A stretch of DNA of 64,000 bases, taken from the NCBI RefSeq assembly GCF_900109075.1, contig NZ_FNYS01000017.1, positions 1 through 64,000 of the forward strand, written 5' to 3'. Shown one piece after another: positions 24,123 through 33,837 of this stretch. Position numbers and translations under genes: made by a program. How positions within the stretch are numbered: the first letter of the stretch is position 1; every line of letters starts with the position of its first letter. Source of the stretch: Myroides marinus. Its GTDB lineage: Bacteria > Bacteroidota > Bacteroidia > Flavobacteriales > Flavobacteriaceae. The notes under the pieces are model-generated. The model was given only the letters and a program-made list of their open reading frames with translations. It did not search any database and had not been told where the DNA came from.

Positions 24123-27100
24123 ATGAAAGATGTTACCTCAATTCTAAGAAATTATCAAGTGCCTAATCGCAGTTATGATGCAATGCACAGAGAGTTGTAT
24201 GCTATGGCTTATAGTGATAAAGAAGGTGTATTAGCACCCCATATAGCTTTGTTTGGATTATATTTTACAGGAGAAGTTAATGATCCAGATAAAGCTGTAT
24301 ATAGTGCTAAAGTGTTTACTAAGTACGATGCTTATTTCGCTGAGCTATTAAAGCATAATATAATAAGTGTGTGGAGAGATAAGGAATATTATTCTTTATT
24401 GGTTTATTTTTTTGGAGAATACACAGCATATTGGGTGCGTGAACTGTTAGAACATATAGATGATTATCTATTAGGACAACAATATGAAGATAAGAATGCT
24501 ACTTGGAAAAATGTCGAGTCTACATTCTTAAAACAGTGTAATGTCATATCAGGTTTGATAGAAGGGGTTTATGTATATGATGCTTATAGTTATGAGACAA
24601 TGACTGTAGAACTATCTATCAAAGAGCAGATAGTGTATGATATGCATCTTTCTCATTCTAAATACTTGCCTTATATATGGGCAGTTGTTTTAGATAAAGA
24701 AGAAAAAGCAATTGAAGAAGTAGTCGAAGAAATATGTAAAGGCAATAGTGAACATGGACGATTTACTCCATCATTTTTATTGATGCTAATGGCGTCAAAA
24801 CAATCAAAGTATTGGGAGAAGGCAAGAGATATTTTATTGGATGCAGGTAGAGAAGAAGGGCTTAGAGAAGATATTATAGGACTATTACCTCATATTCAGA
24901 TAGAGAATCTAAAGTACTTCTTACAAGTTATTTTAGAGCATAATTTGACGAGATACGAAGCTGTTAGTGAAGGTTTAATCTATCAGATAGGAGACTATCT
25001 TGAAGGGAATAAACAAGATAAGGCAAAGCGTCAGTGCGAACTGATGTTATTTGCTATAAGTCATTATGACACTATAGAAGATGAAGAGTTATTTAGGCTA
25101 TCATCTAAGGAGTTTTATGCTTTACTTTCATGTTATTTTTGGATACATAAAGAGATGGCTTTTCGTTTTGTAGATGTAACGTATAAGGTAGCAGATAGAA
25201 ATTATCAACAGTTAATTTTAGAGTTTGTACGTAACTTTAATGAGTATGAGGTAGAAACCATACTTTTTAATCGAGTATTAGAATCTAAAGACCTCGAATT
25301 GATAGCTATTATCATTGGCCGATTAGATGAATATTTTTCTTATAATAGAGCTTCAAGACACTTTATTGACCTTGATAATTATGAACAGATGTATCAGAGC
25401 TTCTTTACATTATATCAAGAATTAAAAGGGAAAGAGGTTGTAGTAAAGAGTGCTGTACGCCCTGATTATTATAGAGATTATATATTAAACTCAGAGAGAC
25501 TTGCTTCTATTTTGTTGTCTTTAACGTTGTCTTCGTCAGATAAAGTACTACTATTTATAGATAAGCGTACTTCTTTTAGCAATGAGTTTAAAGAAGTACT
25601 CCTAAACACGTTATTATTTGATGGAGAGCATTATGGATTACAGGGATATGGATATGACTTCACTGGACAGGTACGCGATACTTTCCCTCAACAGAATCAG
25701 TTAGCATTTGCTTATTTAAAAGAACGAAAAGAAGTTATTGCCTTTGGCTGTATGCGCTTTCTAGCTGTAGCGACTTTATCAGAAGAAGAGATACAAGAGA
25801 TTATCGCTTATTTTAAGAACAAGTTTAAAAAGTCACAACAGCACTTTATACGTTTATTAGTGCGTAGACAAGATAAAGTTATCGATACTATCTTAGAGAA
25901 GTTATTGTTTGAAGGAAATATAGATCAGCGATTAGCTGCTTTAGAAGGTTTGTTGGCTTTATCTCAGAATGAACAAACACATTATCAGTTAAGTAATTGG
26001 TTAACTCAGTTAGATAAATTACATACTATTTTTTCTAAAAGCGAAGAGGAGTATTTAATACTACTTCGCGATTATGCTCGTCAAGATCAGGAAGGGGCAG
26101 ATACTGATGAAGAATTATATAGTGCAGAGATAATCACTCAAGTAGAGCTGCCTATTGCTAATAAAGACTCTCTGTTTAGTCAGCGTATTCAGAATAATTG
26201 TGGATTGTCTAAATCTTTACAGTTGATACTAAAAGATCTGGATGTATTAGAGCACTTATTACATGAAAATGAAGGATATGAATACACTCATTTTAACTAT
26301 GGACAAGAGCAAAAAGTGCTTTTAGGTACTCATTTCTCTAAGATGCATAGCTATAGTGAGGAAGGTTGGACAGATATACAACACTTCCAAGATTATCCAC
26401 TGTATGCTGTATGGGAGCAGTGGTATATAGATAGTGGATTAGATCCTATTGATCTTTTTTTATTGAATTGTGCGACATCAGAAACTGATGTACCTGATAT
26501 AATAAGTGCTTTATTGGTAGATAAGATACCTTATTTCTACAACGAACTTGTAGAGAAATATAGCAACTATTGGTATGCTATGGGAGCGATATTTACATGT
26601 CTTCTGTATAAATATCCTTTTGAAGAAAAAACAATATACTGTTTAGAAGGCTTAAAGACAATATATAATAGCATTACACCAGAGGTATTAGACTTAGAAG
26701 TTCAAACTATTATTTATGGAGAAGAGTATTCTTTTACTTGGGTAGATTATACGGATCTGTCTTGGTATGGAGAATTTTTAAGTTTAGAGTTTTTAGAAGA
26801 AGAGCAGTATTTGGATTACTTTAAATTATTGCGATGGCGTCAATTAAATTGTAATAAATCAGATGATTCGTCTTATTCGTTGCCTTTTGAATTAATGGCT
26901 TATGTTTATGAACAAGAGGTTATTACTAAAGATGAGTTTATACTATTTTTAGTTCAATTATCTAATAGACAGACTTATTTTAGTAAACAAATAGAACCTT
27001 TTACCAAGCGTTTTATTACTGAAAAGGTAGGAGGAGTTTTAGAGGAGTTTAGGTCATATTATTTGCATAAAGTAATAGAGAGGAGTAATCCTTCACAAAC

Positions 27101-29171
27101 TGTTTTTGCTGTTGTATTTGATTTTAAAGTCATATATGGAGCAGCTTATTTCTTTGGTTTATTGGAAAAAGTTAAAACAACTGGAATAGCAAGAGATAGT
27201 ATATATTATTATCCAGGTATGCAGATTTCCTTTAATGAATTTGGACAGGTTTACAGTAAGTTAATTCGCAGAACAGTTCCATTAACAACTGATACACAGG
27301 AGGAGTTTAATAGAAAGGCAAAAGATGTAGGGTTTACTGATGGACAGTGGATAGAGATAGCACTGGCGTGTCCACAGTGGATTAAGTATATCGCACAATA
27401 TTTAGATTGGAATGGTTTAGAATCAGCGATATGGTGGTTATTTGCTCATTTGGCAGAAAATCAAAAGGAAAAAGAAAAAGAGTTCTTAGGTAAAGCTATA
27501 CAACGCTATACTGATATTGAGATAGAACAATTCGAGCAGGGTGTGGTAGATATAGATTGGTTCTTTAGCTGCTATAATACTTTAGGAGAAGAACGTTGGC
27601 AGGTAGTGTATGGAGCTACTAAGTTTATGGCTGTAGATGGGCATACTCGTGTAAATCTGTATGCAGATGTACTATTAGGTCGCGTGTCGATGAAAGATTT
27701 GAAAACAAAGATTATCACTAAACGAGATAGAAACTATGTGCGTGCATGTGGGTTATTTCCATTATCAGAGACCAATAGAGAAGAAGACTTAATGGATAGA
27801 TATGAACTCTTAGAGCAGTTTAAAAAAGGTTCTAAGAAGTATGGGACAATGCGCCAGGAGAATGATCTAAAGATTTATAATGTAGCGATGGAGAATATCG
27901 CTAGAGCTGCTGGATATAAAGACCCTATTCGTTTTCAGTGGTCGATGGAGAGTGTGCAAGTACAATCTATATTGACTGATTATAAGGAAGTTAATTTAGA
28001 TGAATATAATTTCTCATTGACAGTAGAAGAGAATGGTAAGGTAGTTTTGACAGTTTTAAACAAAGTGGGTAAAGAGCTTAAAGCTATTCCTGCTAAAATA
28101 AAGAAAAATGAACTAATAGTTGATCTTGTAGAACGTCAGAAAGCATTAAAAGAGCAGTACAGTCGCTCTCGTCTGAACTTAGAACAAGCAATGCTTAGAC
28201 AAGATGTGTTTAATATCGTAGAGTTACAAAAGCTATTGGAGCATCCGATTATTAAGCATCATTTGACTAAATTAGTTTTTAAGTGTAATGGCATTTTTGG
28301 TTTCTTTATCGATAGAGTGTTTACTACTATAGATGGAGAAGTAGTAGATACTGCTGCGAGTGATGAGTTTAGTATTGCACACTGTTATGATTTATACCAA
28401 AGTGAGCGATGGGTAGCTATACAATCTTATCTATTTGACAAGCAAATAGAGCAGCCTTTTAAGCAGGTGTTTAGAGAGCTTTATTTGTTTAATGTAGCAG
28501 AAGAGGCTGAGTATGGTAGCTCTAATCGCTATGCAGGTTATCAGGTAAAACAAGGACAGACATTAGGTTTGTTCAAAACGCGAAATTGGCAGCATGAGTA
28601 CTATGCTAATTTTAGTAAGTTGTACTTTGATCAGGATATACAGGTAGAGCTTTATATCGATTATTCAGGTGGAACTAATGGGTATTATGGAGACTATATT
28701 TCCTTAGAACACATCATGTTTTATAAAGCATCTACACAGGAGGCTCTTGCTCTAAAAGAGATTAATCCTATTATTTTTAGCGAGGTAATGCGAGACCTTG
28801 ATTTAGTGGTTAGTGTGGCTTATGTAGGAGAGGTTGATCCAGAGACAAGTATGTCAACTGTACAAATGCGCATGGCTATAGTACGTGAGACAGCAAGACT
28901 ATTAAAACTAAGTAATATTGAGTATAAAGAACGCCATGTGGTTATTACAGGGACTAAAGGAACGTATAGTTTGCACTTAGGTAGTGGAGTGATTCATTTA
29001 ATGCCTGGCAAGCATTTATATATAGAACCTGTACTAACACAGGATAGAGGTACACTGTTCTTACCATTTGCAGACGATGAACCAAAAACAACTGAGATAG
29101 TATCTAAAGCATTGATTTTAGCGAGAGATGGTAATATAAAAGATACGGGTATTTTAAGTCAAATAGAATAA
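24123..29171 (+). CDS. Giant DUF4132 (MolR-like) protein
   Basis: A 1682-residue cytoplasmic protein from the ATG at 24123 (the open frame starts one codon earlier with TTG). Residues 1 to about 1100 are helical and look like HEAT-type repeats without catalytic signatures. From about 1240 onward the sequence matches DUF4132 as I know it from E. coli MolR/YehI: AMENIARAAGYKDPIRFQWS, LEQAMLRQDVFNIVELQKLL, then HPIIKHHLTKLVFKCNG and IAHCYDLYQSERWVAI. The C-terminal tail has GSGVIHLMPG and LFLPFADDEPKTTEIVSKAL. No WGR domain was seen. The cellular role is unproven. The next gene starts 2 bases after its stop. Confidence 0.8.
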   Translation: MKDVTSILRNYQVPNRSYDAMHRELYAMAYSDKEGVLAPHIALFGLYFTGEVNDPDKAVYSAKVFTKYDAYFAELLKHNIISVWRDKEYYSLLVYFFGEYTAYWVRELLEHIDDYLLGQQYEDKNATWKNVESTFLKQCNVISGLIEGVYVYDAYSYETMTVELSIKEQIVYDMHLSHSKYLPYIWAVVLDKEEKAIEEVVEEICKGNSEHGRFTPSFLLMLMASKQSKYWEKARDILLDAGREEGLREDIIGLLPHIQIENLKYFLQVILEHNLTRYEAVSEGLIYQIGDYLEGNKQDKAKRQCELMLFAISHYDTIEDEELFRLSSKEFYALLSCYFWIHKEMAFRFVDVTYKVADRNYQQLILEFVRNFNEYEVETILFNRVLESKDLELIAIIIGRLDEYFSYNRASRHFIDLDNYEQMYQSFFTLYQELKGKEVVVKSAVRPDYYRDYILNSERLASILLSLTLSSSDKVLLFIDKRTSFSNEFKEVLLNTLLFDGEHYGLQGYGYDFTGQVRDTFPQQNQLAFAYLKERKEVIAFGCMRFLAVATLSEEEIQEIIAYFKNKFKKSQQHFIRLLVRRQDKVIDTILEKLLFEGNIDQRLAALEGLLALSQNEQTHYQLSNWLTQLDKLHTIFSKSEEEYLILLRDYARQDQEGADTDEELYSAEIITQVELPIANKDSLFSQRIQNNCGLSKSLQLILKDLDVLEHLLHENEGYEYTHFNYGQEQKVLLGTHFSKMHSYSEEGWTDIQHFQDYPLYAVWEQWYIDSGLDPIDLFLLNCATSETDVPDIISALLVDKIPYFYNELVEKYSNYWYAMGAIFTCLLYKYPFEEKTIYCLEGLKTIYNSITPEVLDLEVQTIIYGEEYSFTWVDYTDLSWYGEFLSLEFLEEEQYLDYFKLLRWRQLNCNKSDDSSYSLPFELMAYVYEQEVITKDEFILFLVQLSNRQTYFSKQIEPFTKRFITEKVGGVLEEFRSYYLHKVIERSNPSQTVFAVVFDFKVIYGAAYFFGLLEKVKTTGIARDSIYYYPGMQISFNEFGQVYSKLIRRTVPLTTDTQEEFNRKAKDVGFTDGQWIEIALACPQWIKYIAQYLDWNGLESAIWWLFAHLAENQKEKEKEFLGKAIQRYTDIEIEQFEQGVVDIDWFFSCYNTLGEERWQVVYGATKFMAVDGHTRVNLYADVLLGRVSMKDLKTKIITKRDRNYVRACGLFPLSETNREEDLMDRYELLEQFKKGSKKYGTMRQENDLKIYNVAMENIARAAGYKDPIRFQWSMESVQVQSILTDYKEVNLDEYNFSLTVEENGKVVLTVLNKVGKELKAIPAKIKKNELIVDLVERQKALKEQYSRSRLNLEQAMLRQDVFNIVELQKLLEHPIIKHHLTKLVFKCNGIFGFFIDRVFTTIDGEVVDTAASDEFSIAHCYDLYQSERWVAIQSYLFDKQIEQPFKQVFRELYLFNVAEEAEYGSSNRYAGYQVKQGQTLGLFKTRNWQHEYYANFSKLYFDQDIQVELYIDYSGGTNGYYGDYISLEHIMFYKASTQEALALKEINPIIFSEVMRDLDLVVSVAYVGEVDPETSMSTVQMRMAIVRETARLLKLSNIEYKERHVVITGTKGTYSLHLGSGVIHLMPGKHLYIEPVLTQDRGTLFLPFADDEPKTTEIVSKALILARDGNIKDTGILSQIE

Positions 29172-29173
29172 GA

Positions 29174-29815
29174 ATGAAACAAGTATATATTTCGTGTAGT
29201 TTCTCAATGCAAAAGGAACTGAAAGAAGCTATTGATACAATAAAGAAAGCAGTAGAAGCAGTTGATTATATTCCTTTTGTGTTTATTGAACAGTACACTT
29301 TTGATATAACAAAGGAGAGAGAAATGATGCAGCGTGCTCTACTTGATATAGATAAGAGTTGTTGTCTGTTGGCAGAGACGACTGATAAAGGAATCGGAAT
29401 TGGTATAGAGGCTGGCTATGCGAAGGCACAGGGAAAACCAGTGATATATATACGCAGATTGGAGGTATCGCATTCTACTACAATGTCTGGTATGGCTGAT
29501 TATCACGTGTTAGATCGAGATACTAAAGATTTAAGTGAACAATTCAGTAGTGTAATACAGCAAGTCAAGCTGGATGTGGAGCTTAGGGAGTATGTTCTTT
29601 CTCTTTTAATCAATGAACAAGCTACCTTCACGAAGGAAGTTTTAGAATACCTGAAATTGTATAAAGCTAAAGGAGGAAAACAAGATAGAGCAGAAGAAAT
29701 AGTTAGTAGTATAGCTAAGCAATACGAGTCTATTTCTATTTGCAAAGATAGAGCTGATGAGGTGTTAGATATGATAACAGGATATTGTTCTGCAGAGTGG
29801 AGAGTGTGGGAATAA
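29174..29815 (+). CDS. Nucleoside 2-deoxyribosyltransferase-like protein
   Basis: A 213-residue protein. Residues 1-125 have the Rossmann-like fold of the nucleoside deoxyribosyltransferase/TIR-like superfamily: VYISCSFSMQKELKEAI at the start, EREMMQRALLDIDKSCCLLAE in the middle, and the catalytic-type stretch GIGIEAGYAKAQGKPVIYI with candidate nucleophile Glu79. The C-terminal 85 residues are helical and unassigned. Family members cleave or transfer N-glycosidic bonds of nucleosides, and related domains appear in nucleotide-acting conflict systems. It starts 2 bases after the DUF4132 gene, so the two are tightly coupled. Activity is inferred only. Confidence 0.7.
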   Translation: MKQVYISCSFSMQKELKEAIDTIKKAVEAVDYIPFVFIEQYTFDITKEREMMQRALLDIDKSCCLLAETTDKGIGIGIEAGYAKAQGKPVIYIRRLEVSHSTTMSGMADYHVLDRDTKDLSEQFSSVIQQVKLDVELREYVLSLLINEQATFTKEVLEYLKLYKAKGGKQDRAEEIVSSIAKQYESISICKDRADEVLDMITGYCSAEWRVWE

Positions 29816-29846
29816 AAGTATATTTGTAAGAAGAAAAATAATAACA

Positions 29847-31502
29847 ATGACAATCACACAGATATTAAAACAATTTGACAAAGCAAGTTTAACAACTATA
29901 TCCAAATTAACAATACGTGAATTAGAAGAGGAAAAGAAGGGGCATTGGGTAGCTTATGTAGATGAGGGTAATGAAAGTTATGATGTACATGTTAAGTTTT
30001 TAGGCAAACAAGTTGATTTTACTTCTTGTGACTGTGGTGTGCAAGAAGATCAGCTATGTGCTCATAAGACAAAAATGCTTCTGATGTTAGATGATAAACT
30101 AAAAGGTAAAAAGGTTGTAGATAAGCCCGTAGCAAAAAAGACATTGTCTAAAAAGAAGGTGAGTGAGAGTGAGATATTGCTTAGAGCAAGTGATCAGGAG
30201 ATTGTTTATGAGTGGTTGATCAAAACGTTTGCGTCAAATAAGGTTTTAGAGCAAGATTTTATATTAAGTTTTAGTGCACCTGAATGTAAAGAATATACAG
30301 TAAACGATGTAGTAAGTATTGTGAAAACTATCGCTTCATCCTCTTTTAAAGTTAAGCGAAACGCAGATGCAAATACAGTAAAAGAATTTATTAGATTATT
30401 GAATTTAGCAATAGAACCTATAGAAAAATTCACAGTGTTTAACATCACTAAACCATTAGCCTTAGATATTTATTTGTGCATTATTGAAGAAGTTTTAACT
30501 CTTAAAAGAGGGGTGAAAACGACAAGTACTCGACTAAATACTTTTGTAGAAAAATTGATTGAAAAATATGCGTTATCGTTGTTAAATGTTAATGATAAAG
30601 ATGCTGTAAATAGAAGTATTTCATCATTGTTTAAAAAAATTAAAGATGAAAATAACTATGAAAGATGTGGTTTTTTGTTGTTAATACTTCAATCTATTTA
30701 TAAACTATCTGATAGCGATATAAAATATTATTGTGCTGAAGAATCTATACTATTAGTTAAAAAACTTGATAAGCATAGAGGACCATTCTATAGTGTTATT
30801 TTATTTTTATTAAATGTTGTTCTTGAGAATAAAGTGTTTAACCAGTGTTACAATGATTTTATATGTCATAGTTTTGATAATGAAACTACAATTACTTTAC
30901 TAAAGGAATTAGTGCCTATAGATGTTACTTTTGTTATTGATAAATGTGAATTATTGATTAATACGAATAATAAATTAGAGAGTACTCAAGAATATAGAAA
31001 AATACTGATTAGTATTTATGAAGAACGTAATGATGTAGAGAAATTAGTTAAACTGAAGAAAGAGTCTTTCTTGGTTGATTTTAAATATGATGATTATATA
31101 TACATTTTAGAAAACACACATGAAAAGACAGAGTGGAATAAATTTAGATATAAAGCTTATGATAAAATGAAATATAAAAAATACACACACACTGTATTTT
31201 ATCAGATTATGTGTCATGAAAATAACATTAAAAAGATGCTTGAATATATAGTTTCTACTTATCAAGTTATTGTATGTCAATATAAAGAAATTTTATATAA
31301 TTATAATCCTGCGGAGTTTCTTATTAAAGTATTTAGACTTGGGCAATACTCACATTATGACGAGGAGGATAATATAGATTTAGCAAACTATATCGCAAGT
31401 AAATATTCAAAGGATGCTATTTTTAAAGTGTATAAAGATTATAAGAGTTACAGCAGTTCATGCTTAAATAAATTGATTGTAGAATTAGCAGAAAATAAAT
31501 AA
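29847..31502 (+). CDS. SWIM zinc-finger protein, copy A
   Basis: A 551-residue cytoplasmic protein. The N-terminal 85 residues include a SWIM zinc finger with ligands Cys61, Cys63, Cys71 and His73 (CxCx7CxH, seen as SCDCGVQEDQLCAHK). A Lys/Ser-rich linker follows, and then about 420 helical residues without known motif. E. coli YehQ is a SWIM protein in the same neighbourhood as a DUF4132 gene, which supports the pairing seen here. The next gene encodes a paralog with an almost identical first 110 residues. The C-terminal half is unusually AT-rich even for this window. Possible role: protein or DNA binding. Confidence 0.82.
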   Translation: MTITQILKQFDKASLTTISKLTIRELEEEKKGHWVAYVDEGNESYDVHVKFLGKQVDFTSCDCGVQEDQLCAHKTKMLLMLDDKLKGKKVVDKPVAKKTLSKKKVSESEILLRASDQEIVYEWLIKTFASNKVLEQDFILSFSAPECKEYTVNDVVSIVKTIASSSFKVKRNADANTVKEFIRLLNLAIEPIEKFTVFNITKPLALDIYLCIIEEVLTLKRGVKTTSTRLNTFVEKLIEKYALSLLNVNDKDAVNRSISSLFKKIKDENNYERCGFLLLILQSIYKLSDSDIKYYCAEESILLVKKLDKHRGPFYSVILFLLNVVLENKVFNQCYNDFICHSFDNETTITLLKELVPIDVTFVIDKCELLINTNNKLESTQEYRKILISIYEERNDVEKLVKLKKESFLVDFKYDDYIYILENTHEKTEWNKFRYKAYDKMKYKKYTHTVFYQIMCHENNIKKMLEYIVSTYQVIVCQYKEILYNYNPAEFLIKVFRLGQYSHYDEEDNIDLANYIASKYSKDAIFKVYKDYKSYSSSCLNKLIVELAENK

Positions 31503-31509
31503 ATTAACG

Positions 31510-33204
31510 ATGACAATCGCACAGATATTAAAACAATTTGACAAAGCAAGTTTAGCAACTGCTTCTAAATTAGTAATACGTGAGTTAGAAGAAGAGAAGA
31601 AAGCACATTGGGTAGCCTATGTAGATGAGGGAAATGAAAGTCATGATGTACATGTTAAGTTAGTAGGCAAGCAAGTTGATTTTGTTTCCTGTGACTGCGG
31701 TGTGCAAGTAGATCAACTATGTGCTCATAAGACAAAAATGCTTCTTACTTTAGAAGATAAACTAAAAGGTAAGAAGGTTGTAGATAAGCCCGTAGCAAAA
31801 AAAACAATGTCTAAAAAGAAGATGAGTGAGAGCGTGGCATTACTTCATGATGTTAATCAGATAGACGTATATGGGTGGCTAGAAGAATTGTTCAAAAAGA
31901 ACAAAGAAGTAGAAACGGAGTTTTTACTGAAATTTGGTAAGAGTAAAGCTAATAATTATACAGTAGAAGAGGTTGACAAAATATTGAAAGATATTCTTGT
32001 AGCTACCATGGGAAGGAAGAGACAAGAAGCAAATGCTAAACAGGTTAAGACATTGATTGATTTGTTTACAATAGCTTTGGCACCTGTGGAAGACTTTTTA
32101 ACGATTAATATTACCCAACCTATAGCATTAGATATTTATTTAAGAGTAGTATTTCGATTATTTAGTTTCAATCATACTGTTTACCATACCAGTACTCGTG
32201 TCAATACGTTTGCTAAGAAATTTACTGAACGATTCTTATATACATTATTTAATGTAAAAGATAAGGCTGCTATAGAGAAACAATTGACACTGCTAAGAAT
32301 GAATCTTCAGTATCAAGAAGGAAGATTAGAATATGAAACATATTGGTATTTGTTTAAATTAATAAGTGATGCAATACCTGAAGAACTACTTCATAAGTAT
32401 ATTTTGGAGATTATAGAACTTAAAAAATTTGCTGAAGGTGAAGAAGAAGAATATGATTCTATTCAGGGAATAAGTCGTTTTTTACTAAACGTAGTCAATA
32501 AAAATAATGTGTTTAAGCAATATTATAAAGCATTTCGTCCTGTTCAATATGATGAAGAGTTTAATCTATTCTTGATCAAATTAGTTATTGATATTGATTT
32601 ACCACATGCAGAGCAGTTGTGTCAATTGATTATAGATAAGCACTTACACATGTTTAGAAATGATGGTGTTGAGGATATATTGACAGAAATAAAACAAAAG
32701 TTAGGTAAGAATGAGGATGTGCTTGAAATGCGAAAAAAGAGGTTTGCTGAGAGTTTGAATATTGATGATTATAAGTTTATTATAAAGAGCTTTAAAAACA
32801 AGAAGGAAGCTGAAGCCTTTAAAACAGATATAAAAAGTAAACTATCTAAAGCAACTTTGTATTTAAGAGAATTAGCAAAGTATTTTGAGATACTTGATTA
32901 TGAAAAAGACTATGTAGAAATGCTAAACAAATTAAAAGTAACTCCAAGCTTTGCTCTAATTAATAAATATAGTAAAAAATTGTACAAAGCAGATGCAAAA
33001 ACCTTGTTAGACAGGATTATGATGGGGGGACAAAGTGTAAATAGCATACCTTCTGAGGCGCTGCTTTCGACAGATTTATTAATGTTTATTTTGGATAATT
33101 ATACAAGTGGTGAGATTCTAAATAAGTTAATGAAATATAGTGCTCCACGAAATAGTATGAATTTGTATATAAAACAGGCAATTATTGCAAATCAGAAAAG
33201 ATGA
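31510..33204 (+). CDS. SWIM zinc-finger protein, copy B
   Basis: A 564-residue paralog of the preceding gene, starting 7 bases after it. Residues 1-110 are nearly the same, with the identical SWIM spacing (CDCGVQVDQLCAHK) and the linker GKKVVDKPVAKKT. From about residue 130 the helical remainder keeps only scattered similarity, for example LxIAxxPVExFxxxNITxPxALDIYL. The last base pairs overlap the next start (ATGA), so the chain of coupled genes continues. The pair probably arose by tandem duplication with later diversification of the C-terminal part, which would be the specificity-determining region (inference). Confidence 0.82.
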   Translation: MTIAQILKQFDKASLATASKLVIRELEEEKKAHWVAYVDEGNESHDVHVKLVGKQVDFVSCDCGVQVDQLCAHKTKMLLTLEDKLKGKKVVDKPVAKKTMSKKKMSESVALLHDVNQIDVYGWLEELFKKNKEVETEFLLKFGKSKANNYTVEEVDKILKDILVATMGRKRQEANAKQVKTLIDLFTIALAPVEDFLTINITQPIALDIYLRVVFRLFSFNHTVYHTSTRVNTFAKKFTERFLYTLFNVKDKAAIEKQLTLLRMNLQYQEGRLEYETYWYLFKLISDAIPEELLHKYILEIIELKKFAEGEEEEYDSIQGISRFLLNVVNKNNVFKQYYKAFRPVQYDEEFNLFLIKLVIDIDLPHAEQLCQLIIDKHLHMFRNDGVEDILTEIKQKLGKNEDVLEMRKKRFAESLNIDDYKFIIKSFKNKKEAEAFKTDIKSKLSKATLYLRELAKYFEILDYEKDYVEMLNKLKVTPSFALINKYSKKLYKADAKTLLDRIMMGGQSVNSIPSEALLSTDLLMFILDNYTSGEILNKLMKYSAPRNSMNLYIKQAIIANQKR

Positions 33205-33830
33205 AACAGACAATATTAGATAGAATACATGCTTTAGGAGGAGATATAAGTGGTGTAAAGGGAAGTTCTCTACAAGAAGATATCACAGCTATTAGTTTTA
33301 AAACAGTATTATACCCAAAGCCAGAAGACACTCCTTGGGCAGATGAAGAAGATCAAGAACCTATTTACGGTTTAGGAGAGTATGTAGATGCTCATCAGGA
33401 CTTGATTAACACAGATAGACAAGCGTTCTATGACAAGATGATTACATACTATTATGTAGATACAGAAGAAGGAAGAGGGCAGATGTTTTGGACGGCAATG
33501 CCTTTTACACCTTATCAGGAGGGAACTGCAGATTATGAGGAGTGGAATGGTGATTTTACTGACGAGGACTTTGTCAATTTAAGTGAGATCGAAAAGGTAG
33601 TAGGAACCAAACAACCTACGATGATACAGCTGTTTTATAGTTATGGTTTTCCCGATCATTATTATATTTGCTTAGAAGATCCTAAACAAGATAATCCTAC
33701 TGTGTTTGGGACAGATCACGAAGAGTTCTTCAGTGAAATCACAAATGAGGGAAGCTTAGAGGAGTTTATGCAACAGTTTATGACTCCAGAAGAGCTAATT
33801 AGTATAGTAGATAAAGCATTAAATAAATAG
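33201..33830 (+). CDS. Acidic protein with SUKH-like features, uncertain family
   Basis: A 209-residue, strongly acidic, soluble protein. FSYGFPDHYYICLEDPKQDN-like text near residue 160 and the C-terminal FGTDHEEFFSEITNEGSLEEFM resemble the end of SMI1/KNR4 (SUKH) immunity-type proteins, but I cannot be sure. The N-terminal half (RIHALGGDISGVKGSSLQED, then YPKPEDTPWADEEDQEPIYG) is conserved in flavobacterial hypothetical proteins, as far as I recall. It overlaps the stop of SWIM copy B by 4 bases and precedes another acidic protein by 7 bases. Confidence 0.7.
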   Translation: MKQTILDRIHALGGDISGVKGSSLQEDITAISFKTVLYPKPEDTPWADEEDQEPIYGLGEYVDAHQDLINTDRQAFYDKMITYYYVDTEEGRGQMFWTAMPFTPYQEGTADYEEWNGDFTDEDFVNLSEIEKVVGTKQPTMIQLFYSYGFPDHYYICLEDPKQDNPTVFGTDHEEFFSEITNEGSLEEFMQQFMTPEELISIVDKALNK

Positions 33831-33837
33831 TAGAAAG

